A stretch of 64,000 bases of DNA from Rhodospirillales bacterium (GCA_021775095.1 JAJFII010000104.1:1-64000), one strand, 5' to 3'. Shown: positions 32,916 to 42,937, counted from the first letter of the stretch. Made by a program: numbers and translations. The notes: a model not told the origin generated them from the letters alone.

Positions 32916-34973
32916 ATGGCATCCACATTTGTTCCGTCGACCTGTCCCCACGACTGTCCGAGTACCTGCGCGCTGGAGATCGAACGACTGGATGATTTCA
33001 CGATCGGTAAAGTACGCGGTGCCAGGGACAATGACTATACCCAAGGCGTCATCTGCGCCAAGGTTTCCGCTTACCGGGAACGGGTTCATCATCCCGACCG
33101 ATTGTCACACCCCTTAAAACGTATGGGCGCCAAAGGCGACGGCAAATTTGCGCGCATTTCGTGGGACGAGGCACTGGACGAAACTGTCGATAAATTTAAG
33201 CAGGTGACCGCCGAATTTGGTGCCGAGTCGGTATGGCCTTATTATTTTGCCGGAACCATGGGGTTGGTTCAGCGCGATGGAATTAATCGCTTGCGGAATG
33301 TATTTGGATATTCCCGGCAGGAAATGACCATTTGTACCCTCTTGCCGTGGACCGGATGGGTTGCCGGTACCGGTGCCATGTGGGGGACGGATCCCCGGGA
33401 AATGGCGCAATCGGATTTGATCATCGTTTGGGGTGGGAATCCGGTTTCGACACAAGTCAACGTCATGACACATATAGCCAAAGCTCGTAAATCGCGAGGC
33501 GCAAAATTAATTGTCATTGATCCCTATCGGACGCCTACGGCAGAGGTCGCCGATACCTATCTGGCGATCCAGCCGGGGACAGACGGTGCTCTGGCTTGTG
33601 CGCTCATGCATGTGCTGTTTGCCGAAGGATACGCGGATGCAGAATATCTCGAAGCCTATACGGATAAACCAACCCAACTGCGCCAACACTTGTCGGCAAA
33701 AACGCCGGCCTGGGCGAGTAAATTAACCGGCATTCCCGAGCAGGATATATTTGATTTGGCGCGCGCCTATGGCCAAACCAAAAAGGCTTATATCCGGGTC
33801 GGTTACGGTTTTGCTAGAAGCCGAAACGGTTCAGCCAGCCTGCATGCGGTAAGCTGTTTGCCGGCGGTTACCGGGGCCTGGAAACATAAAGGCGGCGGCG
33901 CCCTGCATTCCAACAGCGGCATGTACAGTCGTCTTGATCAATCATTGATCACCGCCAGTGATCTCGAGGACACATCCATCCGGGAAATGGACATGTCGCG
34001 GATCGGTGCGGTACTGACGAATGAGGAAAAAGACCTGTTCGGCGGACCACCGGTTAAAGCCATGCTCATTCAGAATATGAATCCGGCTGAGGTTGCACCG
34101 GATACTCATAAGGTCCTTAAAGGCCTCGCCCGCGACGATTTGTTCACGGTGGTGCATGAGCAATTTATGACAGATACGGCGAAATTTGCGGATCTGGTTT
34201 TGCCGGCGACCATGTTTGTCGAACACGATGATATGTATAAGGGCGGCGGACATATGTATTTGCAAGTGGCCCGGAAGGTCATTGAACCCTACGGCGAATG
34301 CAAATCCAACCATGACGTCAATTGCTCCCTCGGCCAACGATTGGGATCTGATCATCCGGGATTTCATATGTCGGCATGGGAAATGATTGATCGAACCCTC
34401 GCTGATTCTGGTTTGCCGTCGGCCGACAAGATTGCCGATAACCGCTGGTTCGACTTTTCCAAATCTTATGAGGAGGCCAACTACTTAAATGGATTTAATC
34501 ATCCGGATGGAAAATTTCGGTTTTCGCCGGATTGGGCGGCCCATGGTGATCGAGACGGAATCATGCCGACCCTGCCGGATCACCAGGATATCATCGATGC
34601 GGCAACCGATCAGCACCCGTTTAGGCTGGTAACTGCACCGGCGAGACGGTTTTTGAATTCGAGCTTTACGGAAATGCCGTCGTCGATCGCCAAGGAAGGG
34701 CGACCACAGGCTCTTATCCATCCGGATGTTTGCCGGGAGATGGGGCTGGAGGAGGGAAAGCTGGTCCGGTTAGGCAATAAACAGGGCAGTGTGGTCGTCC
34801 ATATTCGGGCCTTTGACGGCCTGCAGAAAGATGTCGTCGTGGTTGAAGGTATTTGGCCAAATAAAGCTTTTGTGGAGGGTGTGGGAATCAACGTCCTGAC
34901 CAGTGCCGATCGTGGTGCACCGGCCGGCGGCGCGGTTTTTCATGATACGGCGGTTTGGATGGAAGCGGCCTGA
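32916..34973 (+). CDS. Molybdopterin oxidoreductase (DMSO reductase superfamily)
   Basis: A 685-residue enzyme. The [4Fe-4S] site uses Cys10, 14, 18 and 47 (CPHDCPSTC and VICAK). Then come GTMGLVQRDGINRLRN, the molybdopterin-binding SDLIIVWGGNPV and KLIVIDPYRTPTAEVADTYLAIQPGTDGALA, and the C-terminal barrel (PQALIHPDVCREMGLEEGKLVRL). No electron-transfer or membrane subunit lies nearby and there is no Tat signal, so it should be cytoplasmic and soluble. The substrate is unknown. The frame is open upstream, but ATG 32916 is right at the cluster-binding start. It is followed after two bases by mipZ. Confidence 0.88.
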   Translation: MASTFVPSTCPHDCPSTCALEIERLDDFTIGKVRGARDNDYTQGVICAKVSAYRERVHHPDRLSHPLKRMGAKGDGKFARISWDEALDETVDKFKQVTAEFGAESVWPYYFAGTMGLVQRDGINRLRNVFGYSRQEMTICTLLPWTGWVAGTGAMWGTDPREMAQSDLIIVWGGNPVSTQVNVMTHIAKARKSRGAKLIVIDPYRTPTAEVADTYLAIQPGTDGALACALMHVLFAEGYADAEYLEAYTDKPTQLRQHLSAKTPAWASKLTGIPEQDIFDLARAYGQTKKAYIRVGYGFARSRNGSASLHAVSCLPAVTGAWKHKGGGALHSNSGMYSRLDQSLITASDLEDTSIREMDMSRIGAVLTNEEKDLFGGPPVKAMLIQNMNPAEVAPDTHKVLKGLARDDLFTVVHEQFMTDTAKFADLVLPATMFVEHDDMYKGGGHMYLQVARKVIEPYGECKSNHDVNCSLGQRLGSDHPGFHMSAWEMIDRTLADSGLPSADKIADNRWFDFSKSYEEANYLNGFNHPDGKFRFSPDWAAHGDRDGIMPTLPDHQDIIDAATDQHPFRLVTAPARRFLNSSFTEMPSSIAKEGRPQALIHPDVCREMGLEEGKLVRLGNKQGSVVVHIRAFDGLQKDVVVVEGIWPNKAFVEGVGINVLTSADRGAPAGGAVFHDTAVWMEAA

Positions 34974-34975
34974 AA

Positions 34976-35842
34976 ATGGGATTGTTTGGGGGCAATAATA
35001 AACCAAAACCAGCTCAAGCCACAGGCCACGGGCATGTGATTGTCGTTGGCAACGAAAAGGGTGGCAGTGGTAAATCGACTACGGCCATGCATGTGGCTAT
35101 TGGTTTGATGCATCTCGGACATTCGGTTGCAACCATTGATCTCGATTCCCGTCAGGGTACGCTCACCAGATATATCGGCAACCGCCAGAAATATATCCAG
35201 GCGGCAAAAAAGGAAATTCAAACGACGGACCATTATCGGGTTGAGCCGACTGCCGATGGCCAATCGCCCGATATCGGAAAGGAGAAACTAAGACTGCTCC
35301 TTGAGGGAGCCATGATTAACCATGATGCGATCGTTGTTGATGCGCCCGGATCGGACAACCAAATATCACGTTTGGCGCATTCTTATGCCGATACGCTGAT
35401 TACACCGATTAATGATAGTCTGGTGGATTTTGATGTTCTGGCCCATGTTGACGGCAATAAAATGGAAATTTTGGCACCGAGCCATTACGCGGAAATGGTT
35501 TGGGAGCAAAAGAAAACCAAAGCCGAGCGCGAACAGGGCTCGGTCGATTGGATGGTCATGCGAAATCGGATCAGCAGTCTGGACACGCATAATGCGCGGG
35601 AAGTAAACCGACTCCTTACTGAACTTGCGAAACGCATCGGTTTTCGTGTGGTTCCTGGCCTCGGCGAACGAGTAATTTTTCGAGAACTGTTTCTCGTTGG
35701 GCTGACAATTCTCGATTTACAGGACGCTGGCGGTGCCAGAGCTCTGAGTCCGTCGCATCACGCGGCCCGTGAGGAAGTGATGACTGTGGTCAATGCCATT
35801 GGCGTTCCCGCAAAACTACCAAATCGGACAAATAGGGGGTAA
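34976..35842 (+). CDS. mipZ: Division-plane ATPase MipZ
   Basis: A 288-residue ParA/MinD-type ATPase. The deviant Walker A is NEKGGSGKSTTAMH (28-35 core), then ATIDLDSRQGTLTRYIGNR, a sequence typical of MipZ, and VVDAPGSDNQISRLAHSYADTLITPINDSLVDFDVLAHVD. MipZ forms a gradient from the poles by ParB binding and blocks FtsZ ring assembly in alphaproteobacteria. Its ATG lies two bases after the oxidoreductase stop. A VWA protein and a J-domain protein follow. Confidence 0.92.
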   Translation: MGLFGGNNKPKPAQATGHGHVIVVGNEKGGSGKSTTAMHVAIGLMHLGHSVATIDLDSRQGTLTRYIGNRQKYIQAAKKEIQTTDHYRVEPTADGQSPDIGKEKLRLLLEGAMINHDAIVVDAPGSDNQISRLAHSYADTLITPINDSLVDFDVLAHVDGNKMEILAPSHYAEMVWEQKKTKAEREQGSVDWMVMRNRISSLDTHNAREVNRLLTELAKRIGFRVVPGLGERVIFRELFLVGLTILDLQDAGGARALSPSHHAAREEVMTVVNAIGVPAKLPNRTNRG

Positions 35843-35912
35843 TATGGTTGGGCTGGCATAGCGGCCCAATTGTCCCTATTTATGAAGTCGAACTCGTGAA
35901 GTGCAGGAACCG

Positions 35913-36617
35913 ATGAGCACGAAACCACCAAGCGTTAACAGTTCCACAACCGCCGTTGATGCCTTTATGAAGGAATTGGCGACGCGGTCGTCTCCTGCCC
36001 GGTCCGGGAGCAAGGGACGGTTGATGTTTGCCATGGACGCAACGGCCAGCCGCCAACCGACCTGGGACAATGCTGCACAGATTCAAGGGGAAATGTTTTT
36101 GGCGACGGCGGGATTGGGCGGATTAAGTGTTCAACTGGCTTTTTTTCGCGGGTTCGGCGAGTTTAAAGTTAGTCAATGGACAGATCATTCGCATGAATTG
36201 GCGCGCCTTGTTTCGTCAGTATCGTGCCGTGCTGGCGAAACCCAAGTCTTAAAAGTCCTGCGACATGCCCGCAATGAAACCCACAAGAATAAAGTCGACG
36301 CCCTGGTATTTGTCGGTGACAGCATGGAGGAAGACATTGATGCCCTGGGCCATGTGGCGGGAGAACTGGGGCTTTGTGGGTTGCCTGTTTTTATCTTCCA
36401 GGAAGGCAATGATCCGATTGCCCATTTTGCCTTTAACCAAATCGCTAAACTGTCCGGCGGCGCTTGCGTTCAGTTTAACCGGACCTCGGCCGATACCTTA
36501 AAAAAATTACTTGCGGCAATTGCTGTATATGCATCTGGCGGCCGACGGGCACTGATTAAACTGGCGAAAGCCGAAGGCGGCCCCGTCCTGCAAATTTCAA
36601 ATCAAATGAATCGATGA
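35913..36617 (+). CDS. VWA-domain protein
   Basis: A 234-residue soluble protein with a von Willebrand A fold: LMFAMDATASRQPTWDN is a MIDAS-like strand (D-x-T-x-S, a variant of DxSxS), and VDALVFVGDSMEEDIDALGHVAGELGLCGLPVFIF the central strands. A short disordered N-terminus precedes it. No signal peptide. AGGAA lies 5 bases before ATG 35913, and a GTG at 35901 is a less likely start. Lies between mipZ and a J-domain protein on the same strand. Function not known. Confidence 0.8.
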   Translation: MSTKPPSVNSSTTAVDAFMKELATRSSPARSGSKGRLMFAMDATASRQPTWDNAAQIQGEMFLATAGLGGLSVQLAFFRGFGEFKVSQWTDHSHELARLVSSVSCRAGETQVLKVLRHARNETHKNKVDALVFVGDSMEEDIDALGHVAGELGLCGLPVFIFQEGNDPIAHFAFNQIAKLSGGACVQFNRTSADTLKKLLAAIAVYASGGRRALIKLAKAEGGPVLQISNQMNR

Positions 36618-36626
36618 TTTCAGCTT

Positions 36627-37352
36627 ATGTTTGTATCCTTAATTCTCGGTCTGGTAATTCTCTCAGGGTTTCTGTTGTTTGCCCGGTGGTATGTGACCGC
36701 GGAACCGAAATCGGCGCTTAATGCACTTAAGTGGATTGGCATCAGTTTGTTTGTTGTGATTTCGGGGTTTTTCATAATGACCGGGCGATTGGGATGGGCC
36801 TTTATGGGATTGCCGGTGTTGATCCCGTGGCTGATGCGCGCCCGCGCGGTCGCCCGTGTCGCCAAATCATTCTCGCGTATGTCACAGGCGCGGGCCGGAA
36901 CCGCAAGCGGGGAAACATCGGACGTGGAAACGCGGTATTTTGATATGGTGCTCGACCACGACAGCGGCGAAATATCGGGAACCGTACGCGAGGGTGCCTT
37001 TAAGGGCCGGCAGGTGGCCTCCCTGACAACAGCGCAACTGATAGACCTCCTCACCGAATGCCAACGCGAGGACCTCGACTCGGCACGGATACTAGAGGCT
37101 TATTTGGATCGCAATAGACCTGATTGGCACGACCATGTCAGCCGACCCGGCGGTCGCTCTGGCGACGCCCCTAAAACAGCCATGGACCGTGACGAGGCCC
37201 TGCAAGTATTGGGGCTTTCCGACGGTGCATCGCGCGATGACATTAAGGCCGCACACCGCAAATTAATTTCCGGAATGCATCCGGATCACGGGGGTTCCGA
37301 CTATCTGGCGGCCCAGATCAATCAGGCCAAAGACGTCTTATTAGGGGAATAA
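36627..37352 (+). CDS. Membrane-anchored J-domain protein
   Basis: A 241-residue protein with two N-terminal membrane segments (FVSLILGLVILSGFLLFARW and IGISLFVVISGFFIM) and a third hydrophobic stretch near 60-70. The C-terminal J-domain has DEALQVLGLSDGASRDDIKAAHRKLISGM and the HPD motif (218-220), the contact that stimulates DnaK ATPase. It resembles the TIM14/Pam18-like J-proteins of alphaproteobacteria. Its role would be to recruit DnaK at the inner membrane. Confidence 0.88.
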   Translation: MFVSLILGLVILSGFLLFARWYVTAEPKSALNALKWIGISLFVVISGFFIMTGRLGWAFMGLPVLIPWLMRARAVARVAKSFSRMSQARAGTASGETSDVETRYFDMVLDHDSGEISGTVREGAFKGRQVASLTTAQLIDLLTECQREDLDSARILEAYLDRNRPDWHDHVSRPGGRSGDAPKTAMDRDEALQVLGLSDGASRDDIKAAHRKLISGMHPDHGGSDYLAAQINQAKDVLLGE

Positions 37353-37355
37353 TTA

Positions 37356-37715
37356 ATGACATTGCCGCCAACCATCGATGGATTCCACGCGCACGTTTAT
37401 TATGAAAATGACTTGGAGCGTGAAAAAGCCGCAGAAATTCGGACCCATGTGGCGGAAAACTTTGACGTTGTAATGGGGCGGTGGCGTGACAGTCCGGTGG
37501 GGCCGCACCCCATACCGATGTTCCAAATCGCCTTTTCCAATCCGGTGTTCTTAACCTTGGTTCCCTGGTTAATGCTCAATCACGGCCCGTTAAATATACT
37601 AATCCATCCCAACACTACGGATGCCGTCGCCGATCACCGGGATTACCCCCTATGGCTGGGGACCAAACTGCCCTTAAACATTGCTTTTTTGGAGGCCGGC
37701 AACACCACCGCCTGA
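37356..37715 (+). CDS. DOPA 4,5-dioxygenase family protein
   Basis: A 119-residue protein. DGFHAHVYYENDLEREKAAEIRTHV and the HxHxYY motif (His near 10-12), plus PHPIPMFQIAF and LNHGPLNILIHPNTTDAVADHRDYPLWLG, are the hallmark of this small vicinal-oxygen-chelate-like family. The histidines would bind iron. It starts 4 bases after the J-domain gene. Its role in bacteria is not clear; ring opening of a catechol is the family activity. Confidence 0.85.
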   Translation: MTLPPTIDGFHAHVYYENDLEREKAAEIRTHVAENFDVVMGRWRDSPVGPHPIPMFQIAFSNPVFLTLVPWLMLNHGPLNILIHPNTTDAVADHRDYPLWLGTKLPLNIAFLEAGNTTA

Positions 37716-37833
37716 TTGCCGCTTTGGCGGATGAAGCTGTGGTTGCTCTAACCGGTCGCTTATGGCAGAAAAGCGGCGCATATTCTGCTCCAATGGCACA
37801 ATTCAACCTTTATTATGATATTGAGATAGATTG

Positions 37834-38703
37834 ATGATTCAACCGGTCCGTAAGGCGGTATTCCCGGTCGCTGGTTTAGGCACGCGATTTTTGCCGGCAA
37901 CCAAGGTTATGCCCAAGGAAATGCTGCCGATTGTCGATAAGCCTTTGATTCAATACGCAATTGAAGAAGCCCGCGATGCCGGGATAGAGGAATTTGTATT
38001 GGTTACCGGACGTGGTAAAAATTTGATGGAAGATCATTTTGATCATGCCTATGAACTCGAAGCCATTTTGAATGACCGGGGGCGCAAAAATGATCTCCTG
38101 GCCGTACAGCAAGTGGCTCCCGAATCGGGTAAACTTTCTTATACCCGGCAACGCCGGCCCTTGGGTCTTGGTCACGCGGTCTGGTGCGCCCGACAATTTA
38201 TTACGGGTGAACCGTTTGCTGTCTTGTCGCCCGATGACATCGTCTTGTCCGACAAAGGCTGTTTGAAACAAATGATGGAAGCCTACATGGAAGTGGGGGG
38301 GAACGTTGTTGCCGTGGAAGATATTCCTCGGGAACAAACCAACCGATATGGAATTTTGGATATTGAAAGCGACAACGGCAGATTGGTTAAAGCTAAGGGA
38401 CTGGTTGAAAAACCTGAACCTAAAGATGCCCCATCGACACTGTCGATTATTGGTCGATATATCCTGCAACCGGAAGTGTTCGAATTTTTAGACAAACTGG
38501 AAGTTGGCACGGGCGGTGAAATCCAATTGACGGACGCGATGGCTAAAACCATCGGAAAAGTGCCGTTTCATGGATTCCGGTTTGAGGGGACCCGGTTCGA
38601 CTGCGGAACTAAAATCGGATTTGTTACCGCAAATGTCGCCTTTGCCCGGCAACGAACGGACCTGGGTGGTGACATTGATGAGGCACTGAAGAAAATTATT
38701 TAA
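37834..38703 (+). CDS. galU: UTP-glucose-1-phosphate uridylyltransferase
   Basis: A 289-residue nucleotidyltransferase. KAVFPVAGLGTRFLPATKVMPKEMLPIVDKPLIQY is the nucleotide- and metal-binding N-terminus. FVLVTGRGKNLMEDHFD, FAVLSPDDIVL and GGEIQLTDAM follow. It makes UDP-glucose for exopolysaccharide, lipopolysaccharide and UDP-glucuronate. ugd and the hexose phosphomutase follow directly, giving the route from glucose 6-phosphate to UDP-glucuronate. ATG 37834 is taken; a TTG immediately before is an alternative. Confidence 0.95.
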   Translation: MIQPVRKAVFPVAGLGTRFLPATKVMPKEMLPIVDKPLIQYAIEEARDAGIEEFVLVTGRGKNLMEDHFDHAYELEAILNDRGRKNDLLAVQQVAPESGKLSYTRQRRPLGLGHAVWCARQFITGEPFAVLSPDDIVLSDKGCLKQMMEAYMEVGGNVVAVEDIPREQTNRYGILDIESDNGRLVKAKGLVEKPEPKDAPSTLSIIGRYILQPEVFEFLDKLEVGTGGEIQLTDAMAKTIGKVPFHGFRFEGTRFDCGTKIGFVTANVAFARQRTDLGGDIDEALKKII

Positions 38704-38741
38704 CCACTTATCAGTTAAAAATATCAGAAAGCGAGTTTATT

Positions 38742-40049
38742 ATGCGTATTGCAATGATCGGTACCGGGTATGTGGGATTGGTTTCCGGTGCCTGTTTTTC
38801 TGAATTTGGCGTTGATGTGGTTTGTGTCGATAAAGACGTGGCGAAGATCAACAAAATTAAAGATGGCATAATGCCCATATTTGAACCAGGACTGGAAGAT
38901 CTGGTTGCGAAGAATGTGAAAGCCGGGCGGTTGTCATTTACCACCGATTTGCCCAATGCGGTTAAATTGGCTGATGCGGTTTTCATTGCGGTAGGCACCC
39001 CCAGCCGACGCGGTGACGGTCATGCAGATTTGTCCTATGTCTATGGCGCGGCCGAAGAGATTGCGGAGGCCATGCAGGAGTATACGGTGATCGTTACAAA
39101 ATCCACCGTGCCCGTTGGAACGGGCCGCGAAGTTGAGAAGATAATTGACCGCCTGTGCCCTGGCGCTGACTGTGATGTGGTTTCGAACCCGGAATTTCTG
39201 CGGGAAGGCTCGGCGATCGAAGATTTTTTGCGACCGGACCGGGTTGTCATCGGTACCCGCAGTGAACGGGCCCAGGATGTGATGCGCGCCCTGTACAGAC
39301 CTCTGCATTTGATCGAGACGCCGATTCTGTTTACCTCTCGTCAAACGGCAGAAATGATTAAATATGCGGCGAACACGTTTTTGGCGACGAAAATTACCTT
39401 CATAAATGAAATATCTGACCTGTGTGAGGTGTTGGATGCGGACGTTCAGGAAGTTGCCAAAGGGATTGGTCTGGACGGACGCATTGGCGGTAAATTCCTG
39501 CACGCCGGGCCCGGCTACGGCGGTTCCTGTTTTCCTAAGGATACACTGGCGCTGGTTCGAACGGCGGAGCAGGCAGGCAGTCCTCTGCGAATTGTTGAAA
39601 CCGTTGTTGACGTTAACAAAAAGCGAAAACAACAAATGGCGAAACGCGTCATTTCGGCCTGTGACGGGTCCGTAGAGGGAAAGACTGTCGCGGTTTTAGG
39701 GGTAACCTTTAAACCCAACACCGACGATATGAGAGATTCACCCAGCCTCGATATCATCAAAGGATTGCAAACAGCCGGTGCCAGGATACGGGCCTATGAT
39801 CCTGAAGGCATGGAGGAGGCGGCGACGATGCTGGATAACGTCGACTGGTGCACGAGCGCCTATGAAGCCATTAAGGGGGCCCACGCGACGGTTATCATTA
39901 CCGAGTGGAACGAATTTCGAGGCCTCGATATGGAGCGGGTGAAAACTCTTATGGAAAACCCGGTATTGGTGGATTTGCGTAATATCTATAACCCGGAGGA
40001 TATGGCATCCACTGGGATCGCCTATAGCTGTATTGGCCGTCATCTATAG
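38742..40049 (+). CDS. ugd: UDP-glucose 6-dehydrogenase
   Basis: A 435-residue NAD-dependent enzyme. RIAMIGTGYVGLVSGACFSEFG is the N-terminal Rossmann loop, KSTVPVGTG, SNPEFLREGSAI and the catalytic cysteine in GYGGSCFPKD follow, and the C-terminal UDP-binding domain has VTFKPNTDDMRDSPSL. It oxidises UDP-glucose twice to UDP-glucuronate. Third of the galU-ugd-pgm set. Its end overlaps the frame of the next gene's upstream region. Confidence 0.95.
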   Translation: MRIAMIGTGYVGLVSGACFSEFGVDVVCVDKDVAKINKIKDGIMPIFEPGLEDLVAKNVKAGRLSFTTDLPNAVKLADAVFIAVGTPSRRGDGHADLSYVYGAAEEIAEAMQEYTVIVTKSTVPVGTGREVEKIIDRLCPGADCDVVSNPEFLREGSAIEDFLRPDRVVIGTRSERAQDVMRALYRPLHLIETPILFTSRQTAEMIKYAANTFLATKITFINEISDLCEVLDADVQEVAKGIGLDGRIGGKFLHAGPGYGGSCFPKDTLALVRTAEQAGSPLRIVETVVDVNKKRKQQMAKRVISACDGSVEGKTVAVLGVTFKPNTDDMRDSPSLDIIKGLQTAGARIRAYDPEGMEEAATMLDNVDWCTSAYEAIKGAHATVIITEWNEFRGLDMERVKTLMENPVLVDLRNIYNPEDMASTGIAYSCIGRHL

Positions 40050-40059
40050 GGGGCGCGTC

Positions 40060-41445
40060 ATGGAATCCGGGCGTAGGTTGGACCCGACGGTCCTGCGTGA
40101 GTATGATATTCGTGGTATCGTCGGCGATACCCTGTCGCCCGACGATACCCATATCATTGGCCGCGCCTTTGGTACCATATTGCGTAACAAAGGCGGTCAT
40201 ACGGCTGCGGTTGGTTTTGACGGACGACTGAGTTCACCGGCCCTGGAAGCCGCCCTTGTCGATGGACTTATGGCATCAGGTGTTGATCTATGGCGCGTCG
40301 GACTGGGGCCCAGTCCAATGCTCTATTATGCCGCCCACGCGCTCAAGGCAGACGCGAGCCTGATGGTTACGGGTTCCCATAATCCACCGGATTTTAACGG
40401 CATAAAAATAACCCTGTTTGGCAAGGCGTTTTTCGCCAAGGATATTCAGGATTTGGGTACCATTGCCGCGTCCGGCAGCTTTGTCGACGGCACGGGGAGC
40501 AGCGTAACCTACGCCATTCAGGAGGCCTACGTGGAGCGCCTGGCGGCCGATTTTCGAGGAAAAAAGGAACTCCGTGTCGCCTGGGATCCAGGAAATGGTG
40601 CGGCCGGTGATGTTGTGGTTCAACTGGTCGAGAAGATCCCCGGTACCCACTTTCTGATAAATGAAAAAATTGATGGGGCGTTTCCGGCACATCATCCTGA
40701 CCCGACCATTGAGAAAAACCTGGCGCAATTAAAAGAACTGGTGGCCAAAAACCAATGTGATATCGGTATTGCTATTGATGGTGACGGGGACCGCATCGGT
40801 ATGGTCGACGAGCACGGTCGGGTTTTATGGGGTGACCAACAGATGGTTGTTTTAGCCGAAGATGTGTTGGCCGAACATCCGGGGGCACCAATCATTATGG
40901 ACATTAAGGCCAGCCAAGTGTTTTCTGAAGAAATCGTGCGGCTTGGCGGAATTCCGGTTCTTTGGAAAACCGGACATTCCCACATTAAGACAAAAATGGC
41001 TGAAATGAAGGCCCCTTTGGCGGGCGAAATGAGTGCCCACATCTTTTTCAAGCACCGATATTATGGATACGATGATGCGCAATATGCGGCGATCCGTACC
41101 CTGTCCATTTTGGCCTCCGGTGATCGGTCTTTGGCCGACATCTATGACGCACTTCCGACCTATAAAAACACCCCTGAAGTGCGTTTTGACTGCGATGATG
41201 TGCGTAAATTTGAAGTTGTCGAAGAAATAAAGGGGCGCCTCGCCCGACTGTCAGGGGTGACCGTCAACACCATTGACGGCGTTCGTGTTACGACGGAAAA
41301 CGGCTGGTGGTTACTGCGCGCGTCAAATACACAAGCCATGCTGACCGCGCGGTGCGAATCGTCAACGGATACCGGATTGGATCTGCTGAAAATACAATTG
41401 GTCGAGCAACTGCGATTGAGTGGGGTGACAACTTCAATTTTTTAA
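40060..41445 (+). CDS. Phosphomannomutase/phosphoglucomutase
   Basis: A 461-residue alpha-D-phosphohexomutase. The catalytic serine is in TGSHNPPDFNGIK, the metal loop is DGDGDRIG, and the C-terminal GWWLLRASNTQAMLTARCES binds the sugar phosphate. It interconverts glucose 6- and 1-phosphate and/or mannose 6- and 1-phosphate, feeding GalU. The frame starts at a TTG at 40033, but ATG 40060 has GGGGG upstream and I prefer it. Convergent with dacA, with a four-base tail overlap. Confidence 0.92.
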   Translation: MESGRRLDPTVLREYDIRGIVGDTLSPDDTHIIGRAFGTILRNKGGHTAAVGFDGRLSSPALEAALVDGLMASGVDLWRVGLGPSPMLYYAAHALKADASLMVTGSHNPPDFNGIKITLFGKAFFAKDIQDLGTIAASGSFVDGTGSSVTYAIQEAYVERLAADFRGKKELRVAWDPGNGAAGDVVVQLVEKIPGTHFLINEKIDGAFPAHHPDPTIEKNLAQLKELVAKNQCDIGIAIDGDGDRIGMVDEHGRVLWGDQQMVVLAEDVLAEHPGAPIIMDIKASQVFSEEIVRLGGIPVLWKTGHSHIKTKMAEMKAPLAGEMSAHIFFKHRYYGYDDAQYAAIRTLSILASGDRSLADIYDALPTYKNTPEVRFDCDDVRKFEVVEEIKGRLARLSGVTVNTIDGVRVTTENGWWLLRASNTQAMLTARCESSTDTGLDLLKIQLVEQLRLSGVTTSIF

Positions 41446-42680
41446 TTTTTGTAAGCAACCTGCGTGGCTTTTTTGCCGCTAATTTCCATACAATTCATTC
41501 TTTCGCGTTTCAGAGATTTGCAGGCTTTGTAGGCTTGGCGTTTGGTAATCCCCAAAATTCGGGCTCTGTGCAGGGTTCGGCCATTGCGTTTTTTTATGGG
41601 GACAACCTTAATAAGCCCCTTTTTTAGGAGGTCCGGGGCAATATCGACGGCGTTTTGAGCGGCTTCGTAGGCCTGAGCATAACGGGCAAAAGCACCGACT
41701 TGAACAGTCCAACCAAATCCTTTTTTCGCTTTTACGGCTTTAACTGGCGGCGACGGCGGTTTTGATTTTACGATAATTTCATTGGCGATGGCTGGAACAG
41801 CGGGAACACCATTGGATGTTTTTGCGGCGACGGTGAACGTTGCGTGATCCAGGGCGCTGAACCCTTTATTGAGCAGGTTGGTCATGTGGCGGTTGCGATG
41901 TTTAGAGGAATTTCCACCAAAAACAACCCCGATAAGACGTTGATTGCCGCGCTTCGCGGAGGCCACGAGGTTGTACCCTGCGGCTCTGATGTATCCGGTT
42001 TTAATACCATCGACACCTTCATAGGACGTCAGCAGTTTATTATGGTTTTTGTAGGCGCGACCCTTGTAGGTAAACCGTTTGGTGGAGAAATAACCGTAAT
42101 GTTTTTTGTGGTTGGTGAGCAGGGCTCTTGCCAGTTTGGCCATATCCCGTGCCGTACTCAACTGGCCGCGATTGGGCAATCCCGATGCGTTGCGAAACGT
42201 CGTTCGACTCATCCCCAGTTTTCGGGCCTTTGCTGTCATGCGCAGGGCAAAAGCGCGTTCCGATCCCGACAGATTCTCGGCGACGACCGTTGCCACGTCG
42301 TTGGCCGACTTGGTAACCAGGGCTAAAATTGCATGTTTGGCGGTAATCGTCTGTTTGTAACCAAGACCCAGACGCGACGGAGGCTGATTGGTGGCGCGTC
42401 TCGATACTTTAAACTTGGACCGTAGCGTCAATTCACCGGCGTCGAGGGCATCAAACAGAACATAGAGTGTCATCATTTTCGTCAGCGACGCCGGATAGTT
42501 TCGGGTATCGGCGTTGGTCGCATGCAGAATACGACCGGACGAAGCATCGACGACGATTGAGGCATATTTAGCTATTGCCGGACCGGATGGCACGGCAAAA
42601 CCAAACAATCCCAAAAGGCACAGGGAAAACAAATAGGACCTCCTGCTGGACCCCCTCAACCGCGCTATAAAATTACCCAA
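41442..42680 (-). CDS. D-alanyl-D-alanine carboxypeptidase with SPOR domain
   Basis: A 412-residue penicillin-binding protein. A signal peptide or membrane anchor (SYLFSLCLLGLFGFAVPSG) precedes the S11 peptidase domain with SLTK (65-68), SAN (124-126) and KTG (226-228). A C-terminal SPOR domain (FGWTVQVGAFARYAQAYEAAQNAV onward, about 322-405) targets septal peptidoglycan lacking stem peptides. It trims the terminal D-Ala of peptidoglycan. The SPOR fusion is common in alphaproteobacteria and points to a role at the division site. Confidence 0.92.
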   Translation of the reverse strand: MGNFIARLRGSSRRSYLFSLCLLGLFGFAVPSGPAIAKYASIVVDASSGRILHATNADTRNYPASLTKMMTLYVLFDALDAGELTLRSKFKVSRRATNQPPSRLGLGYKQTITAKHAILALVTKSANDVATVVAENLSGSERAFALRMTAKARKLGMSRTTFRNASGLPNRGQLSTARDMAKLARALLTNHKKHYGYFSTKRFTYKGRAYKNHNKLLTSYEGVDGIKTGYIRAAGYNLVASAKRGNQRLIGVVFGGNSSKHRNRHMTNLLNKGFSALDHATFTVAAKTSNGVPAVPAIANEIIVKSKPPSPPVKAVKAKKGFGWTVQVGAFARYAQAYEAAQNAVDIAPDLLKKGLIKVVPIKKRNGRTLHRARILGITKRQAYKACKSLKRERMNCMEISGKKATQVAYKN

Positions 42681-42937
42681 ATGTTTTGCCCCTACGGTAC
42701 TTGCCTGCTGATTTTCATATTTACCAGCGGTTTTGTAAACAGAAGATTATTGGCCGAATGTAAAAAACAGCATAAGAATCAATTACTTCAATACAAAAGG
42801 ATGGTGAAGAACTGGTTAATAGCCAGAACAGGGATACAGGAGTATGCTGCATCGCATTAAATTTTATGAATTTTTTCCAGTTATAGATTATTTTTTCTTT
42901 AATTCAATTATAACAACAAGTTAGTATGTGTATTTAA

